A stretch of DNA of 64,000 bases, taken from positions 4,577 to 68,576 of the forward strand of contig CAZAYY010000021.1 in assembly GCA_964489525.1 (NCBI GenBank), read 5' to 3'. Positions 34,940 through 43,794 of this stretch are shown piece by piece (position 1 is the stretch's first letter; the number at the start of each line of letters is the position of its first letter). The notes beneath the pieces were generated by a model. That model was not told where the DNA came from. It did not search any database and saw nothing but the letters and a program-made list of their open reading frames with translations. The translations under genes and the position numbers were made by a program. Origin of the DNA: CAZAYY01 sp964489525. GTDB lineage: Bacteria > Chloroflexota > Anaerolineae > Anaerolineales > JABWBV01.

Positions 34940-36007
34940 TTATCCTAACCACCCTGTATTTAAGCCAATCCGCTCCATCACCATCTGAAAGGTGTTTTGA
35001 ATTGTGTTCATACGTGGCAACCGAGGACTGATTCGAAATGCCCAGGCCAAAGCCAACAGCGAATATTTCCAGGAAATTTTCCAATTCTCCAATGCAAGCC
35101 AGTACAGCTTATCACCAATTACCCACCTGAGGGCTGGGCGGCTATAACCACCCTCATCAAGAACATGCGCATCCTGAAAGTAAACATCGCATAACAAATC
35201 CACCGCCAGCTTAAGGAGGGTTGGAGGCTGTCCAGGCTGTAAAGGCTGATAAAGAGCGGTAACAGCCTCGAGCGGAACTTCCCGCCCTAAAAAGCCAGTC
35301 AAGTTTCTATACACAACCTGAACTGCCCTGGCGTTTTGTCTCTCTGAATGCACCTGAGAAACGCCTCTATCATGCACCCGATACAGCAAAAGCACTTCGG
35401 GTAAATTTGCCAGCTTCGTCACCTGGGCAAACCGTGACCAAAGTGCATAATCCTCTGCAGTCGAGGACATTGTTTCGTAATGGCCAACTTGTTCGAGGAG
35501 CGGCCTTCGGAACATAACAGTAGATGCGCCAAATGAATTTGAAAGTAACAAATGTGAACGAATTTGAGATGGCGAAGTGGGAGGTTTCACAATGGACCCC
35601 TTTACCCCCTGTTTATCGATTATTTGATAATAGGCCCCGACGATACCAATTTCATGGTTTTGCTCCATGAAAGCAACCTGCTTTTCCAATCGGTTAGGAA
35701 GCGCAATATCATCAGCATCCATGCTGGCAATGTACTTTCCGCTTGAATGATCAACACACTTATTTCTTGAAATGGAAATTCCCTGATTACCTGAATTCCG
35801 ATATAAAGATATTCTTTGGTCGCGTTGAGAGTATTGGTATAGGATTTTCCAAGTTTGATCATTCGATCCATCATCAACGATGATAAGCTCAAAATTTGAA
35901 TACGTTTGTTCTAATACACTTTGGATAGCCGCACCAACATAATCTTCACAGTTGTAAACTGGCATGTTAACACTAACTAAAGGTGCAGCTGATTTAATGT
36001 CTTGCAT
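34940..36007 (-). CDS. GT2 family glycosyltransferase (AT-rich)
   Basis: 355 residues from the ATG at 36007, which overlaps the fucosyltransferase stop (TGATG). The motifs are LVSVNMPVYNCEDYV, LIIVDDGSND, YIASMDADD and the ED site MSSTAEDYALWSRF, so this is a complete GT-A enzyme. The C-terminus has no clear membrane helices. The gene is visibly richer in A+T than most of the island, like its partner, the fucosyltransferase gene, which suggests the pair was acquired together (inference). Confidence 0.9.
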   Translation of the reverse strand: MQDIKSAAPLVSVNMPVYNCEDYVGAAIQSVLEQTYSNFELIIVDDGSNDQTWKILYQYSQRDQRISLYRNSGNQGISISRNKCVDHSSGKYIASMDADDIALPNRLEKQVAFMEQNHEIGIVGAYYQIIDKQGVKGSIVKPPTSPSQIRSHLLLSNSFGASTVMFRRPLLEQVGHYETMSSTAEDYALWSRFAQVTKLANLPEVLLLYRVHDRGVSQVHSERQNARAVQVVYRNLTGFLGREVPLEAVTALYQPLQPGQPPTLLKLAVDLLCDVYFQDAHVLDEGGYSRPALRWVIGDKLYWLALENWKISWKYSLLALAWAFRISPRLPRMNTIQNTFQMVMERIGLNTGWLG

Positions 36008-36879
36008 CAATTTATTTGTATCCAGTCTGGGGGGATTCTATCGTGATTATTTGAAGCGATACTTCTAAACCATTGTTGCGGAGCTACAACAATTTTTTTA
36101 GAATAATTACAAAGCCACGCCCCCCACCAACTAAAAGAACTATTTGCAATGATATGATGTTGACAATGAGCCATCAACCATAAATCTTCATAATCACTTC
36201 CAACCCATTTATTTTCAATAAAAGTTGTGGGATAACCTATTTGTAAATTTTGCATAGCCCAGATCGGGTCATCCGAGAACACATAAAAATGCGGGGCAGC
36301 AGTTTGAGCAGCTATCCTCTCAATGGCTTTTTGATAATATTCGCTTGAACAAACTCCATGGAAATCTGCCGTTTCAGGATGAGTTACATAATCGCCACGG
36401 CGAATATGTAAACTGACAGGACAAGGAGTACTACTAATCTCAGCCAATAAGCGTTGGCTGTTATTGCTGATGCCTTTGGGTGTCAGTTCAGCCCGGACTA
36501 ACATTTCAATATCATTAAAATACTTATAACTTTGCCAATAGCCGATATACAAAGTTTGCCGCTTGCGCTTGAATATATTTTGGTCATATTCACAGATATC
36601 CTTCTCAAGAATAACAGGTTTGAGAAAATCGGGGAGCACCTGGGTGATATATCGCAAAGAAGTTCGTTTAAACCATATCAACCGCGGGTCGAATTTTTCT
36701 GAAAGAAGGGTATCAGCGCAGATATTGAATTTATCAAGTTGAAATTTTCGGCGTGTTTGTTCGCGGAAAAAGGAAAGGTCTAGTTTCAAGGGTGTTTCAC
36801 TGGCAATCGAAAGCGCTCTTCCAAAAACATATTGAAATAGCTGGTTGCCCAGCCCACCTTGTAAATAGATGGTAATCAA
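36007..36879 (-). CDS. GT11 alpha-1,2-fucosyltransferase
   Basis: 290 residues. The start is a TTG at 36879 because the family's N-terminal motif begins there (MITIYLQGGLGNQLFQY) and AGGAG lies nine bases upstream. Diagnostic motifs are GGLGNQLFQY (8-17), HIRRGDY (158-164, GDP-fucose binding), FSDD (201-204) and ANSSFSWWGAWL (245-256). It transfers fucose from GDP-fucose to a galactose, usually on O-antigen-like glycans. No GDP-fucose synthesis genes are in the window. It is A+T-rich compared with its neighbours, which suggests transfer. Confidence 0.92.
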   Translation of the reverse strand: MITIYLQGGLGNQLFQYVFGRALSIASETPLKLDLSFFREQTRRKFQLDKFNICADTLLSEKFDPRLIWFKRTSLRYITQVLPDFLKPVILEKDICEYDQNIFKRKRQTLYIGYWQSYKYFNDIEMLVRAELTPKGISNNSQRLLAEISSTPCPVSLHIRRGDYVTHPETADFHGVCSSEYYQKAIERIAAQTAAPHFYVFSDDPIWAMQNLQIGYPTTFIENKWVGSDYEDLWLMAHCQHHIIANSSFSWWGAWLCNYSKKIVVAPQQWFRSIASNNHDRIPPDWIQIN

Positions 36880-36914
36880 GTGCGATGTCTCCTGCGGTCC
36901 ACCAGTTCTCCGCT

Positions 36915-37025
36915 TTATTCCAGGCTTTTATGTGCACACAAAATGAAATATTCTACAACCATAGCCCCCAAAGGCCCAAACAATGCCTGCAAACGGCGGG
37001 AGGCTTTTTGATCAATTGTTTTCAT
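36915..37025 (-). pseudogene. 36-codon open frame or gene remnant between fucosyltransferase and wzt
   Basis: An ATG at 37025 opens 36 codons (MKTIDQKASRRLQALFGPLG...) ending in TAA at 36915. The hydrophobic second half (GAMVVEYFILCAHK) looks like the final strand of a larger protein, for example the C-terminus of a methyltransferase. The ribosome site is weak. I favour a remnant of a deleted gene over a real peptide. Without it the fucosyltransferase-wzt gap would be 162 bp, long for this operon. Confidence 0.3.
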
Positions 37026-37041
37026 AAGCACCCGTAGGCAG

Positions 37042-38277
37042 CTAAAGTTTTTGAATATTTACTTCATGTAATGTGGCCAGCAGTCCAGTAGCAGCGCTGC
37101 TTCGGTACAATTGACCATGTTGAGCCACATTTGAAATGGTTACGTGCCCCTGGTTGGGCATATAATAAAACGTCTGCCCATGACTGGACAGACCTACAAC
37201 AAACTGAAAATCTGTACTTGTCACCGGAAAGTCAACCTGAAAACGAACGCAATACCGGCCAGGTTCCAAATCACGCGGCAGTGACCAAAACGTAGCGACG
37301 GGCACAGATTCAAAGGTGGTGATTCCAGCCGCAGCAATGACATGCCCTACTTTTTCAAACATCTCAAACTCTAGTTCAATTTGCCAGGGTTCAAAGATTT
37401 GAAAAGTTGACTGAGGTTTACCACTCTGATTGTAAAATCGTAAAAATCGCCCCACGCCTGGAGATGAACCTGGCATAAGGGAGAGCTTTACCTCGGCGGA
37501 TGAAGCGCCCGCCCTTTCAATTAAATATTGATGAATAACCTGGCCAACTGGCCCTTGCATGAGCAACTGGCCTTTATCTACCAGCAATCCCGTACTACAT
37601 AAACCCCGAATAGCCCCCATATTATGGCTCACAAACAACACCGTCCGACCGCCCTGCGCCACTTGGCCCATCTTACCCAGGCATTTTTTCTGAAATTCGG
37701 CATCACCTACCGCCAGCACCTCATCAATCACCAATACTTCCGGCTCCAGGTGGGCGGCCACGGCGAAAGCCAGGCGGACGTACATGCCGCTGGAATAGCG
37801 TTTGACGGGGGTGTCGAGGAACTTCTCAATCTCGGCAAAGTCTACAATTTCATCAAACTTACGCTCAATTTCGTGGCGGTGCATGCCCAGGATGGCGCCG
37901 TTCAGGTAAATATTCTCCCGCCCGGTCAGTTCCGGGTGAAAGCCGGTGCCTACTTCCAACAAAGAGGCCACCCGCCCGCGCAGGATGGCGCGGCCGTGGG
38001 TGGGTTTGGTGATGCGCGACAGAATCTTCAGCAGCGTGCTCTTGCCTGCCCCATTGCGACCAATGATGCCCACCACCTCGCCCGGCTGCACTTCGAACGA
38101 GACGTCTTTCAGCGCCCAAATGGTGTCATAATCCGGGGACGCATGCCCGCTCAACCGGCGAAAAGGCGCAGACAGCGTGTTCATCACCGACTCGCGCAGC
38201 GAACCATACGGGTCCTGCCGCGCCCCAATCCGGTACTGCTTGCTGATATTCTCAACCTGAATGATGGGCTGTGTCAT
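37042..38277 (-). CDS. wzt: Polysaccharide ABC exporter ATPase with C-terminal substrate domain (Wzt-like)
   Basis: A 411-residue protein. The ABC domain (about 1-240) has Walker A GRNGAGKS at 73-80, signature YSSGM at 161-165 and Walker B VLVIDE at 181-186. The upstream HPELTGRENIYLNGAILGM region is typical of the Wzt/TagH family. Residues 260-411 form an extra beta domain like the Wzt C-terminal domain, which recognises the end of the glycan chain before export. It pairs with the permease encoded just upstream. It is probably the exporter of the glycan built by this operon. Confidence 0.93.
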   Translation of the reverse strand: MTQPIIQVENISKQYRIGARQDPYGSLRESVMNTLSAPFRRLSGHASPDYDTIWALKDVSFEVQPGEVVGIIGRNGAGKSTLLKILSRITKPTHGRAILRGRVASLLEVGTGFHPELTGRENIYLNGAILGMHRHEIERKFDEIVDFAEIEKFLDTPVKRYSSGMYVRLAFAVAAHLEPEVLVIDEVLAVGDAEFQKKCLGKMGQVAQGGRTVLFVSHNMGAIRGLCSTGLLVDKGQLLMQGPVGQVIHQYLIERAGASSAEVKLSLMPGSSPGVGRFLRFYNQSGKPQSTFQIFEPWQIELEFEMFEKVGHVIAAAGITTFESVPVATFWSLPRDLEPGRYCVRFQVDFPVTSTDFQFVVGLSSHGQTFYYMPNQGHVTISNVAQHGQLYRSSAATGLLATLHEVNIQKL

Positions 38278-38279
38278 TT

Positions 38280-38340
38280 TTGCATTTACAAATTTAACAT
38301 TTAAAATTTAACATTTTGCATTTTGCATTTTGCATTTATC
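38280..38340. repeat. AT-rich short tandem repeats between wzm and wzt
   Basis: Three perfect tandem copies of CATTTTG plus a partial one (38312-38339) are joined to two copies of AATTTAACATTT (38291-38302 and 38305-38316). On the coding (minus) strand this gives seven extra ATG triplets in the 66 bases before the wzt start. The tract fills the whole gap between the two ABC genes. Confidence 0.85.
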
Positions 38341-38343
38341 ATT

Positions 38344-39204
38344 TCACACAATATCCGCAAACTGGTCTTCCATCTTTTTGAAGTATACCAGACCCGTAAA
38401 CAGCAGCAGCGCGACCACGCCAGCCGAGACGAGGATCATTGGCCCCACGAAGGTCTCGGTGCCCAAGATGGCCCATCGAAAGCCTTCAATCACACCCGTC
38501 ATCGGGTTCAGGCTGTACAACAGCCGCCACTGCTCTGGGATAAGTGTGCTGGAATAGGCCACCGGTGTGGCAAACAGCCAGAACTGGGTCAGGAAGGGCA
38601 GAGTGTAGCGCACGTCGCGGTATTTTACGTTCAACGCCGACAGCCACAGTCCCACGGAAATCGCCGTCAGGATGGCGAAAGCCACCAGGAATGGGATAAC
38701 CAGCAGCCGCCAGGTAAACGGGACCCCGTACCCCAGCATGAGCACGAGCAGCACAGCGAACGAAATGGCAAAATCGAGCAGCCCGGCCATCACAGAAGAA
38801 ATCGGAATAACCAGCCTGGGGAAATATACCTTGGAAATCAAGTTCTGGTCGGTCACCAGGCTGGTGCTGGATTGGGTGAGGGCATAGGCAAACAACTGCC
38901 AGGGCAGCAATGCGGTAAAGGTGAACACCGGGTATGCCACACCATCCGAAGGTAGCCCGGCTAACCGGCCAAAAATGACGCTGAAGACCAGCATGGTGAG
39001 CAGCGGCTGGAGCAGCGCCCAGGCCGCGCCCAGGGCGGTTTGCTTGTAGCGCACCTTGACATCGCGCCAGGTGAGAAAGTAGAGCAGGTCGCGATACCGC
39101 CACAAGTCGGCCAACTGTAAATCGATAAAGCGGCGCGGCGGTTCGATGACGATTTCCTGCTGTGAGGGTGGGTGTTCGATAGAGTGAGTTTCTGGAAGGA
39201 TCAT
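38344..39204 (-). CDS. wzm: Polysaccharide ABC exporter permease (Wzm-like)
   Basis: 286 residues from the ATG at 39204 (a GTG two codons earlier is possible). It is an ABC-2 type permease. A soluble N-terminus (PPRRFIDLQLADLWRYRDLLYFLTWRDVKVRYKQTALGAAWALLQPLL) precedes six membrane helices. The motif LRYKQT-like RYKQTALGAAWALLQP is diagnostic for the Wzm/TagG family. It forms a dimeric channel that moves lipid-linked polysaccharide across the membrane with the Wzt ATPase encoded 66 bases downstream. Confidence 0.93.
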   Translation of the reverse strand: MILPETHSIEHPPSQQEIVIEPPRRFIDLQLADLWRYRDLLYFLTWRDVKVRYKQTALGAAWALLQPLLTMLVFSVIFGRLAGLPSDGVAYPVFTFTALLPWQLFAYALTQSSTSLVTDQNLISKVYFPRLVIPISSVMAGLLDFAISFAVLLVLMLGYGVPFTWRLLVIPFLVAFAILTAISVGLWLSALNVKYRDVRYTLPFLTQFWLFATPVAYSSTLIPEQWRLLYSLNPMTGVIEGFRWAILGTETFVGPMILVSAGVVALLLFTGLVYFKKMEDQFADIV

Positions 39205-39340
39205 AAGCACCAGGCCTTACATACCGTGAACGATAAATTTTTCAACTCTGTGCATGTATATGCATTTCGAGCCAATTTGGCCTCTATTGCGATGGGGGAG
39301 CGTTTCCCACAAAACACCTGGTAATCTCTCCAATTGGCTG

Positions 39341-40291
39341 TCATCCCTGGCTCCTTCCCGGCTGCTGGCTCCACACCCAGCGCGTTAGCCGCACATACAC
39401 ATCAGCAAACCCGGAGCGCCCTGTAACCCATTGTACCAACTTTAAAGCGATAGCCCGCATCCCAAACCCCAGCACAGCCGCTAACCATACCAAACCATGC
39501 TTCCACGCAGGGAAAACATAATACTGCCGGAAATAGCGGATGGCGCTGCGATATTCGCTTTGCTTGGCCCATTCCCGCACTTTGGAGAGGGACTGGTCAC
39601 CGAGGTGAGTAATGATGCTTTCTGCCACATACGCCACCTGGAAACCCCGCCGCTGGTAGCGATGACACCATTCCACGTCTTCAAAATAAAAATCGAAGCC
39701 CTCATCCAGGAGCCCCACCTGGTCAAGTTCTGCACGGCGCACCAGCATGGCCGCGCCCGAAATACACGGAACAGGGCCAGTCGCCCGGCGTTCCAGGCGC
39801 CGCTGCTGCCAGCGCTCCCACAAACGGCCTGTGGGGAAACCCGGGTCCAGAAAAAGCAAAAAGGCGATATAAGCAAACGGAGATGGTAAACGCCTCGCAC
39901 TGCTAGATTGAACAACGCCCTCAACAGAGACCAGGCGCGGGCCAACCATCCCCCATTTGGGGTGGGTTTCCAATGCTTGAATCAATACTTCCAAAGCACC
40001 AGGATGCAGCACGGTATCGTTATTGAGTACCAGAACGTACTTACCCCGCGCCTGGCGAATCCCTAGGTTATAGTTTTTCGAAAATCCCTGAAGAGGCTTC
40101 ACAGGAATCACCGTAACATTCGAGTACTGTTGCTTAATCGGTATGGCTACCGACTCCATCTCATAGTTGTCAACCACCAGTGCCTCAAAAATAAGCCCTG
40201 GAGGCGAAGCATAAAGTGATTCTAAACAACGTAACGTATCCGCTAAACCGTTGACATTCACAGTTACAATCGATAGATATGGTTCAATCAT
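39341..40291 (-). CDS. GT2 family glycosyltransferase (rhamnosyltransferase-like)
   Basis: A 316-residue GT-A enzyme: YLSIVTVNVNGLADTLRCLESL, ALVVDNYEM, the VLVLNNDTVLHPGALE metal site, and GLLDEGFDFYFEDVEWCHRYQRRGF with the catalytic ED. This NNDT/FEDVE pattern is common in rhamnosyl- and other dTDP-sugar transferases, but the sugar is not certain. Two weak C-terminal hydrophobic segments may anchor it. A 136-bp gap follows before wzm. The start overlaps the methyltransferase stop by four bases. Confidence 0.9.
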   Translation of the reverse strand: MIEPYLSIVTVNVNGLADTLRCLESLYASPPGLIFEALVVDNYEMESVAIPIKQQYSNVTVIPVKPLQGFSKNYNLGIRQARGKYVLVLNNDTVLHPGALEVLIQALETHPKWGMVGPRLVSVEGVVQSSSARRLPSPFAYIAFLLFLDPGFPTGRLWERWQQRRLERRATGPVPCISGAAMLVRRAELDQVGLLDEGFDFYFEDVEWCHRYQRRGFQVAYVAESIITHLGDQSLSKVREWAKQSEYRSAIRYFRQYYVFPAWKHGLVWLAAVLGFGMRAIALKLVQWVTGRSGFADVYVRLTRWVWSQQPGRSQG

Positions 40292-41103
40292 CTCGGTCTC
40301 CGAGCCACAATAACAAATTCACCGCATGTGAGTTCGTCCCGGCTGTAGTCCCCCAGTTCTGCTTCGAGTTGCGGCGTGAGCAGCGCCTCGCCTTCTCGCA
40401 CATGGCAATAATGGGCAACTATCTCAAAATAATTGGCAAACGCAGCCAGATACTGGCTGACGCGCCACTGGTTCAACGGCACATGAAAAGGCAGCCGCCG
40501 CTGGCGCAAATGGTCCCACGGCTCCACACCGTCCGGGAGCAGGTTCATAGGCAGCGCCATTAGCTGAACATTATGCCCACCAGACAAGCTGGTAAACAGG
40601 TGGATACTGGTAAACACAACTCCGCCCGGACGGGTCACCCGATACAGTTCGGCAATCACCGCCGGCACATCCAAAAAATGTTCGAATGCCGCGGTCGAAG
40701 TTACCAAGTCAAACAGCGCCGCGCCAAAAGGTAGTTTTGCAGCATTGGCGCACAATAGCACCGGCTCCACAGGCGTTGGCGCGATCGGTAGGTGCAGGGC
40801 AAACAACCAACGGGCAAACTGATACAGCCTGCGCACAAATCGGCCAGAAATCGTCCAGGTAGCTTCGGGCCGGTTTACAAGGTCAATCCCTACAACAGCA
40901 TATCCCCGTCGTTTCAGAATTTGTGTTTGGGGTTGGAGCTCTCCATTGGCCAGGTCCAAGACAACCAATGGCTGCCGCAAATCCAGGTAAGGCGCAACCT
41001 GTGCATCGCGCAGCCGCGCAGCCTCCAACTCGCGCCGGGTGCGCATGCCGCTGATTAATTCCCAGAAAAAATAGCCGTAATCAAACCAAGTCGGACCAGG
41101 CAT
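40288..41103 (-). CDS. Class I methyltransferase (type 11) with unusual SAM motif
   Basis: A 271-residue methyltransferase-fold protein. Strand 1 reads VVLDLANGELQPQTQIL, where the usual Gly-x-Gly-x-Gly loop is replaced by ANGEL, and strand 2 ends in VVGIDLVNRPEAT. Later motifs are normal: LCANAAKLPFGAALFDLVTSTAAFEHFLDV and LYRVTRPGGVVFTSIHLF. It is placed among glycosyltransferase genes, so a sugar or lipid carrier is the likely substrate. The altered loop could reduce SAM binding; it may be a divergent but active enzyme. Confidence 0.78.
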   Translation of the reverse strand: MPGPTWFDYGYFFWELISGMRTRRELEAARLRDAQVAPYLDLRQPLVVLDLANGELQPQTQILKRRGYAVVGIDLVNRPEATWTISGRFVRRLYQFARWLFALHLPIAPTPVEPVLLCANAAKLPFGAALFDLVTSTAAFEHFLDVPAVIAELYRVTRPGGVVFTSIHLFTSLSGGHNVQLMALPMNLLPDGVEPWDHLRQRRLPFHVPLNQWRVSQYLAAFANYFEIVAHYCHVREGEALLTPQLEAELGDYSRDELTCGEFVIVARRPR

Positions 41104-41112
41104 TGAAAAACC

Positions 41113-42255
41113 TCAATAGATATCGGGAAAACGACCTGCCTGCGAGGGCGGATGGTGTTCGCCCGCCAACACCCGCTCCCAGGCATCCAACATCTGCTGC
41201 AACCCAAAATGTTGCTCGACATGCATTCGGGCGGCTTGGCCGCGTTGGGCGGCCTCCTCCGGGTCGCCCAACGCGGCCCGCAAACCCTCTGCTAACGCCG
41301 CCGGGTCTTCGGGTGAGACAAGCCAGCCAAACCGCTCATCAGGCAGCAGTTCCAGGCAGCCATCCACCCGGCTCGCCACGACAGGCAGCCCGGCCGCCAT
41401 TGCCTCCATCAGCGCATTCGGCATCCCTTCAAATCGCGAAGGCTGCACATAAACATCAAACGAATGCAGCCAGGAAAGCGTCTCATCCTGGTATCCCACA
41501 AAATGCACCCTCTTTACCAGTGCCATTTCGGCCACCATCTGGCGCAAGTGCACTTCCGCCGGGCCAAGCCCCAATAACACAAGCTGGACTTCCCCGGGCA
41601 GCCAGGTTAAAGCCTTCAAAAGAATATCGAACCCTTTTTGCGGGTCCAGGCGACCTACGCTGCCCAAAACCAGCGTTCCCGGTGGAAGGTTCAACTGCCG
41701 TCGGCGGTCCACCAGCAGTTGTGTCCCGCCATGGGGCGAAAACCGCCGGGCATCAACGCCATTGGGAATCACCAGAATCCGGGCCGGGTTTGCCCCTTCT
41801 TCTTGTTGGGCAAACGCCCGCACCTGGCGGCTGTTCAACACCACCGCATCGACCCACCGCATCGTCCAGCGCACCAACCACCGCTGCCAACCGCGGTAAA
41901 GAATGTTGCGCGCCCGAATAGAGGACACAATGCGCGGCACCGCCGCCTGGTGGGCCAGCCAGCGCCCTAAGACATCTGAATAAAACAAGAAAGTAACCGC
42001 CACATCAAAGCGTCCACGCCGCAGCCAATTCCAGATTCGCCCCACGCCCCAACCCACGGCCAGCGCCCTCCGGCCCACAAAACGCACCTCCGCCCCTGCC
42101 TGGGTCATGGCGTCTACTACCCGCACATCCCATGAGCGATTAAGGCAAATGACCACCTGTTGGTGGCCTCGCAGTCCCAGGCCATACACCAACTGGCTCA
42201 GCGCCTGCTGCGTTCCATCGCCTCTCAGGTGGTCAATCAGATAAACAATCCGCAC
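41113..42255 (-). CDS. GT4 family glycosyltransferase
   Basis: 380 residues from the GTG at 42255, because AAAGGG lies seven bases upstream; an earlier in-frame GTG at 42276 overlaps that ribosome site. It is a GT-B fold retaining enzyme: N-terminal VRIVYLIDHLRGDGTQQAL, hinge GTLVLGSVGRLDPQKGFDILLKAL and the EX7E motif EGMPNALMEAMAAGLPVVASRVDGCLELL in the nucleotide-sugar domain. It should work on the cytoplasmic face. It lies between the DUF362 and methyltransferase genes in the glycan operon. Confidence 0.92.
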   Translation of the reverse strand: MRIVYLIDHLRGDGTQQALSQLVYGLGLRGHQQVVICLNRSWDVRVVDAMTQAGAEVRFVGRRALAVGWGVGRIWNWLRRGRFDVAVTFLFYSDVLGRWLAHQAAVPRIVSSIRARNILYRGWQRWLVRWTMRWVDAVVLNSRQVRAFAQQEEGANPARILVIPNGVDARRFSPHGGTQLLVDRRRQLNLPPGTLVLGSVGRLDPQKGFDILLKALTWLPGEVQLVLLGLGPAEVHLRQMVAEMALVKRVHFVGYQDETLSWLHSFDVYVQPSRFEGMPNALMEAMAAGLPVVASRVDGCLELLPDERFGWLVSPEDPAALAEGLRAALGDPEEAAQRGQAARMHVEQHFGLQQMLDAWERVLAGEHHPPSQAGRFPDIY

Positions 42256-42282
42256 AAAAACGCCCTTTCGCCGCACCGCCAG

Positions 42283-43785
42283 CTACGGAACAATCTCAAT
42301 GTGACCTTTCCAACCTGCCGAAGCTTCAAAGGCCAGACCAGGGTCGGCGCTCTGGAAAATCGTCTGCCAGCGTTCCACATTGCTGGCAATCACCAGGTCT
42401 TCCACCGTAAACTGGCCCAGGGGGTAAGCCTCGCGGGTTCTCGCCCGGCGTATCAGTGGAATTCGCTCAATGTCAAACCCCATCAGACGCGCCCCCACCA
42501 TATCAACCGCCACCGGGTTAAACCCGGCCAAAAGCACCCCGCTGTTTGCCGGGCGTGGCTTCAGCGGGCCTTCCTCCATCCCACCAATAATGCCATCGAC
42601 AATTGAAAAATAGCGGCGCTGCAGTGTGGTTTGCAGCACCCCGGCGCGGTCGGCATACAACATTAACGTATTCAAATCCAACACCATGCGCCATACCGTA
42701 TCATTGCCATGCCAATCGCCATCTTCTACATGCTTCTCGCCCTCGGTTCCCAGGGTCTGGTCTAGCGCTGGCTTCGCCAACCGCTGGTACAGTTTAAGTA
42801 AAGGCACCCCCAGGTATTTCGCCGCCGCCTGGCCCCATCGGTGTGTAATCAAAATATCTTTCGCCAGTTCTTTCAGCTTAATATCCAGGCGCGTCGCATC
42901 TGCAAACAAATCCCCCCCCTGGTTGGGGCTGCCAGCCCGGTGATGGGGCAGCCAACGCTTTTCATTGGTGATACCCACCATATTCTTCAGACTCAAAGTC
43001 ACCCCTGCCTTACGGTGGGTTTTCAACTTAGACAGGCTAATCAATACATCTGTTTCAAGAATCCGGTTTGGTAGGCTGTATAAATGCTGGTGATTGCGAT
43101 GCGCCTCAGCGCTGGCATTTTCATAAAAAGCCGCTGTGCTGCGCAGCCGGGCCGCATGGCGCTCAATCTCATGCAGCATACTGTCCCGCCCCAAGTCAAT
43201 CACCCGATACCCGTCCGGGTCCCCCTCGAGCCGCTTCCCAACCACCATCACCCGGTCCGCATTACGCACCACCTGGATATCGCGCAAATCAACCAGGTCG
43301 ATTTGCAAACCATGCTTTTCATTCAAATCGGCTGTCATTGGGCCAATCCCGGTCAGGGCCAAAATACGGTCAAAATCCACCTCTTTGATAGGGGAGTCTG
43401 CAATCGTAATACGCCCCTCGCCCCGGTTGGCAATCAATACATAATCCAATACCGCTCGCACCACCGAACCATGTACCACAGAGGCATAGATACCCGGCAA
43501 CCCTGCCGGATGGTCACTAACCACCAGGTTAGGTTTGAGAACAACCCGGTCGCCCGGCTGGATAATGCAGCCTAAAGGATTCCACTGGGGCGTACCAAAA
43601 TTTTCCCGGTCCAACCCCAATAAAATCAACAGCTCGCGCACCGCCGCATACACAAAGTTATCCGGGTCGAGCGAGCCATCCTTCAGCGGCGCTTCCGGGT
43701 AGCGGGTTGGGGGATTAAAAGGGGGGCGCGCAGGATACTCGTACCGCCCCAGGTCATTCACAGCAACTTTTGGCGTAAACAGCAT
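42283..43785 (-). CDS. DUF362 domain protein
   Basis: A 500-residue protein of the DUF362 family. Landmarks are VVLKPNLVVSDHPAG (near 83-97), ITIADSPIKEVDFDRIL, DVLISLSKLKTHRKAGVTLSLKNMVG and the C-terminal NSGVLLAGFNPVAVDMVGARLMGFD. No CxxCxxC ferredoxin motif is seen, unlike many DUF362 proteins. The biochemical role of the family is not well defined. It is encoded ten bases after the CapK-like ligase and 28 bases before a GT4 gene, so it belongs to the glycan operon. AAGGA lies near the ATG. Confidence 0.85.
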   Translation of the reverse strand: MLFTPKVAVNDLGRYEYPARPPFNPPTRYPEAPLKDGSLDPDNFVYAAVRELLILLGLDRENFGTPQWNPLGCIIQPGDRVVLKPNLVVSDHPAGLPGIYASVVHGSVVRAVLDYVLIANRGEGRITIADSPIKEVDFDRILALTGIGPMTADLNEKHGLQIDLVDLRDIQVVRNADRVMVVGKRLEGDPDGYRVIDLGRDSMLHEIERHAARLRSTAAFYENASAEAHRNHQHLYSLPNRILETDVLISLSKLKTHRKAGVTLSLKNMVGITNEKRWLPHHRAGSPNQGGDLFADATRLDIKLKELAKDILITHRWGQAAAKYLGVPLLKLYQRLAKPALDQTLGTEGEKHVEDGDWHGNDTVWRMVLDLNTLMLYADRAGVLQTTLQRRYFSIVDGIIGGMEEGPLKPRPANSGVLLAGFNPVAVDMVGARLMGFDIERIPLIRRARTREAYPLGQFTVEDLVIASNVERWQTIFQSADPGLAFEASAGWKGHIEIVP

Positions 43786-43794
43786 AATTCATCC

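Noticed and set aside
38486..39103. 205-codon alternative frame inside wzm
   Set aside because: Same-strand shifted shadow of the permease gene; composition is typical of a GC-rich frame shift.
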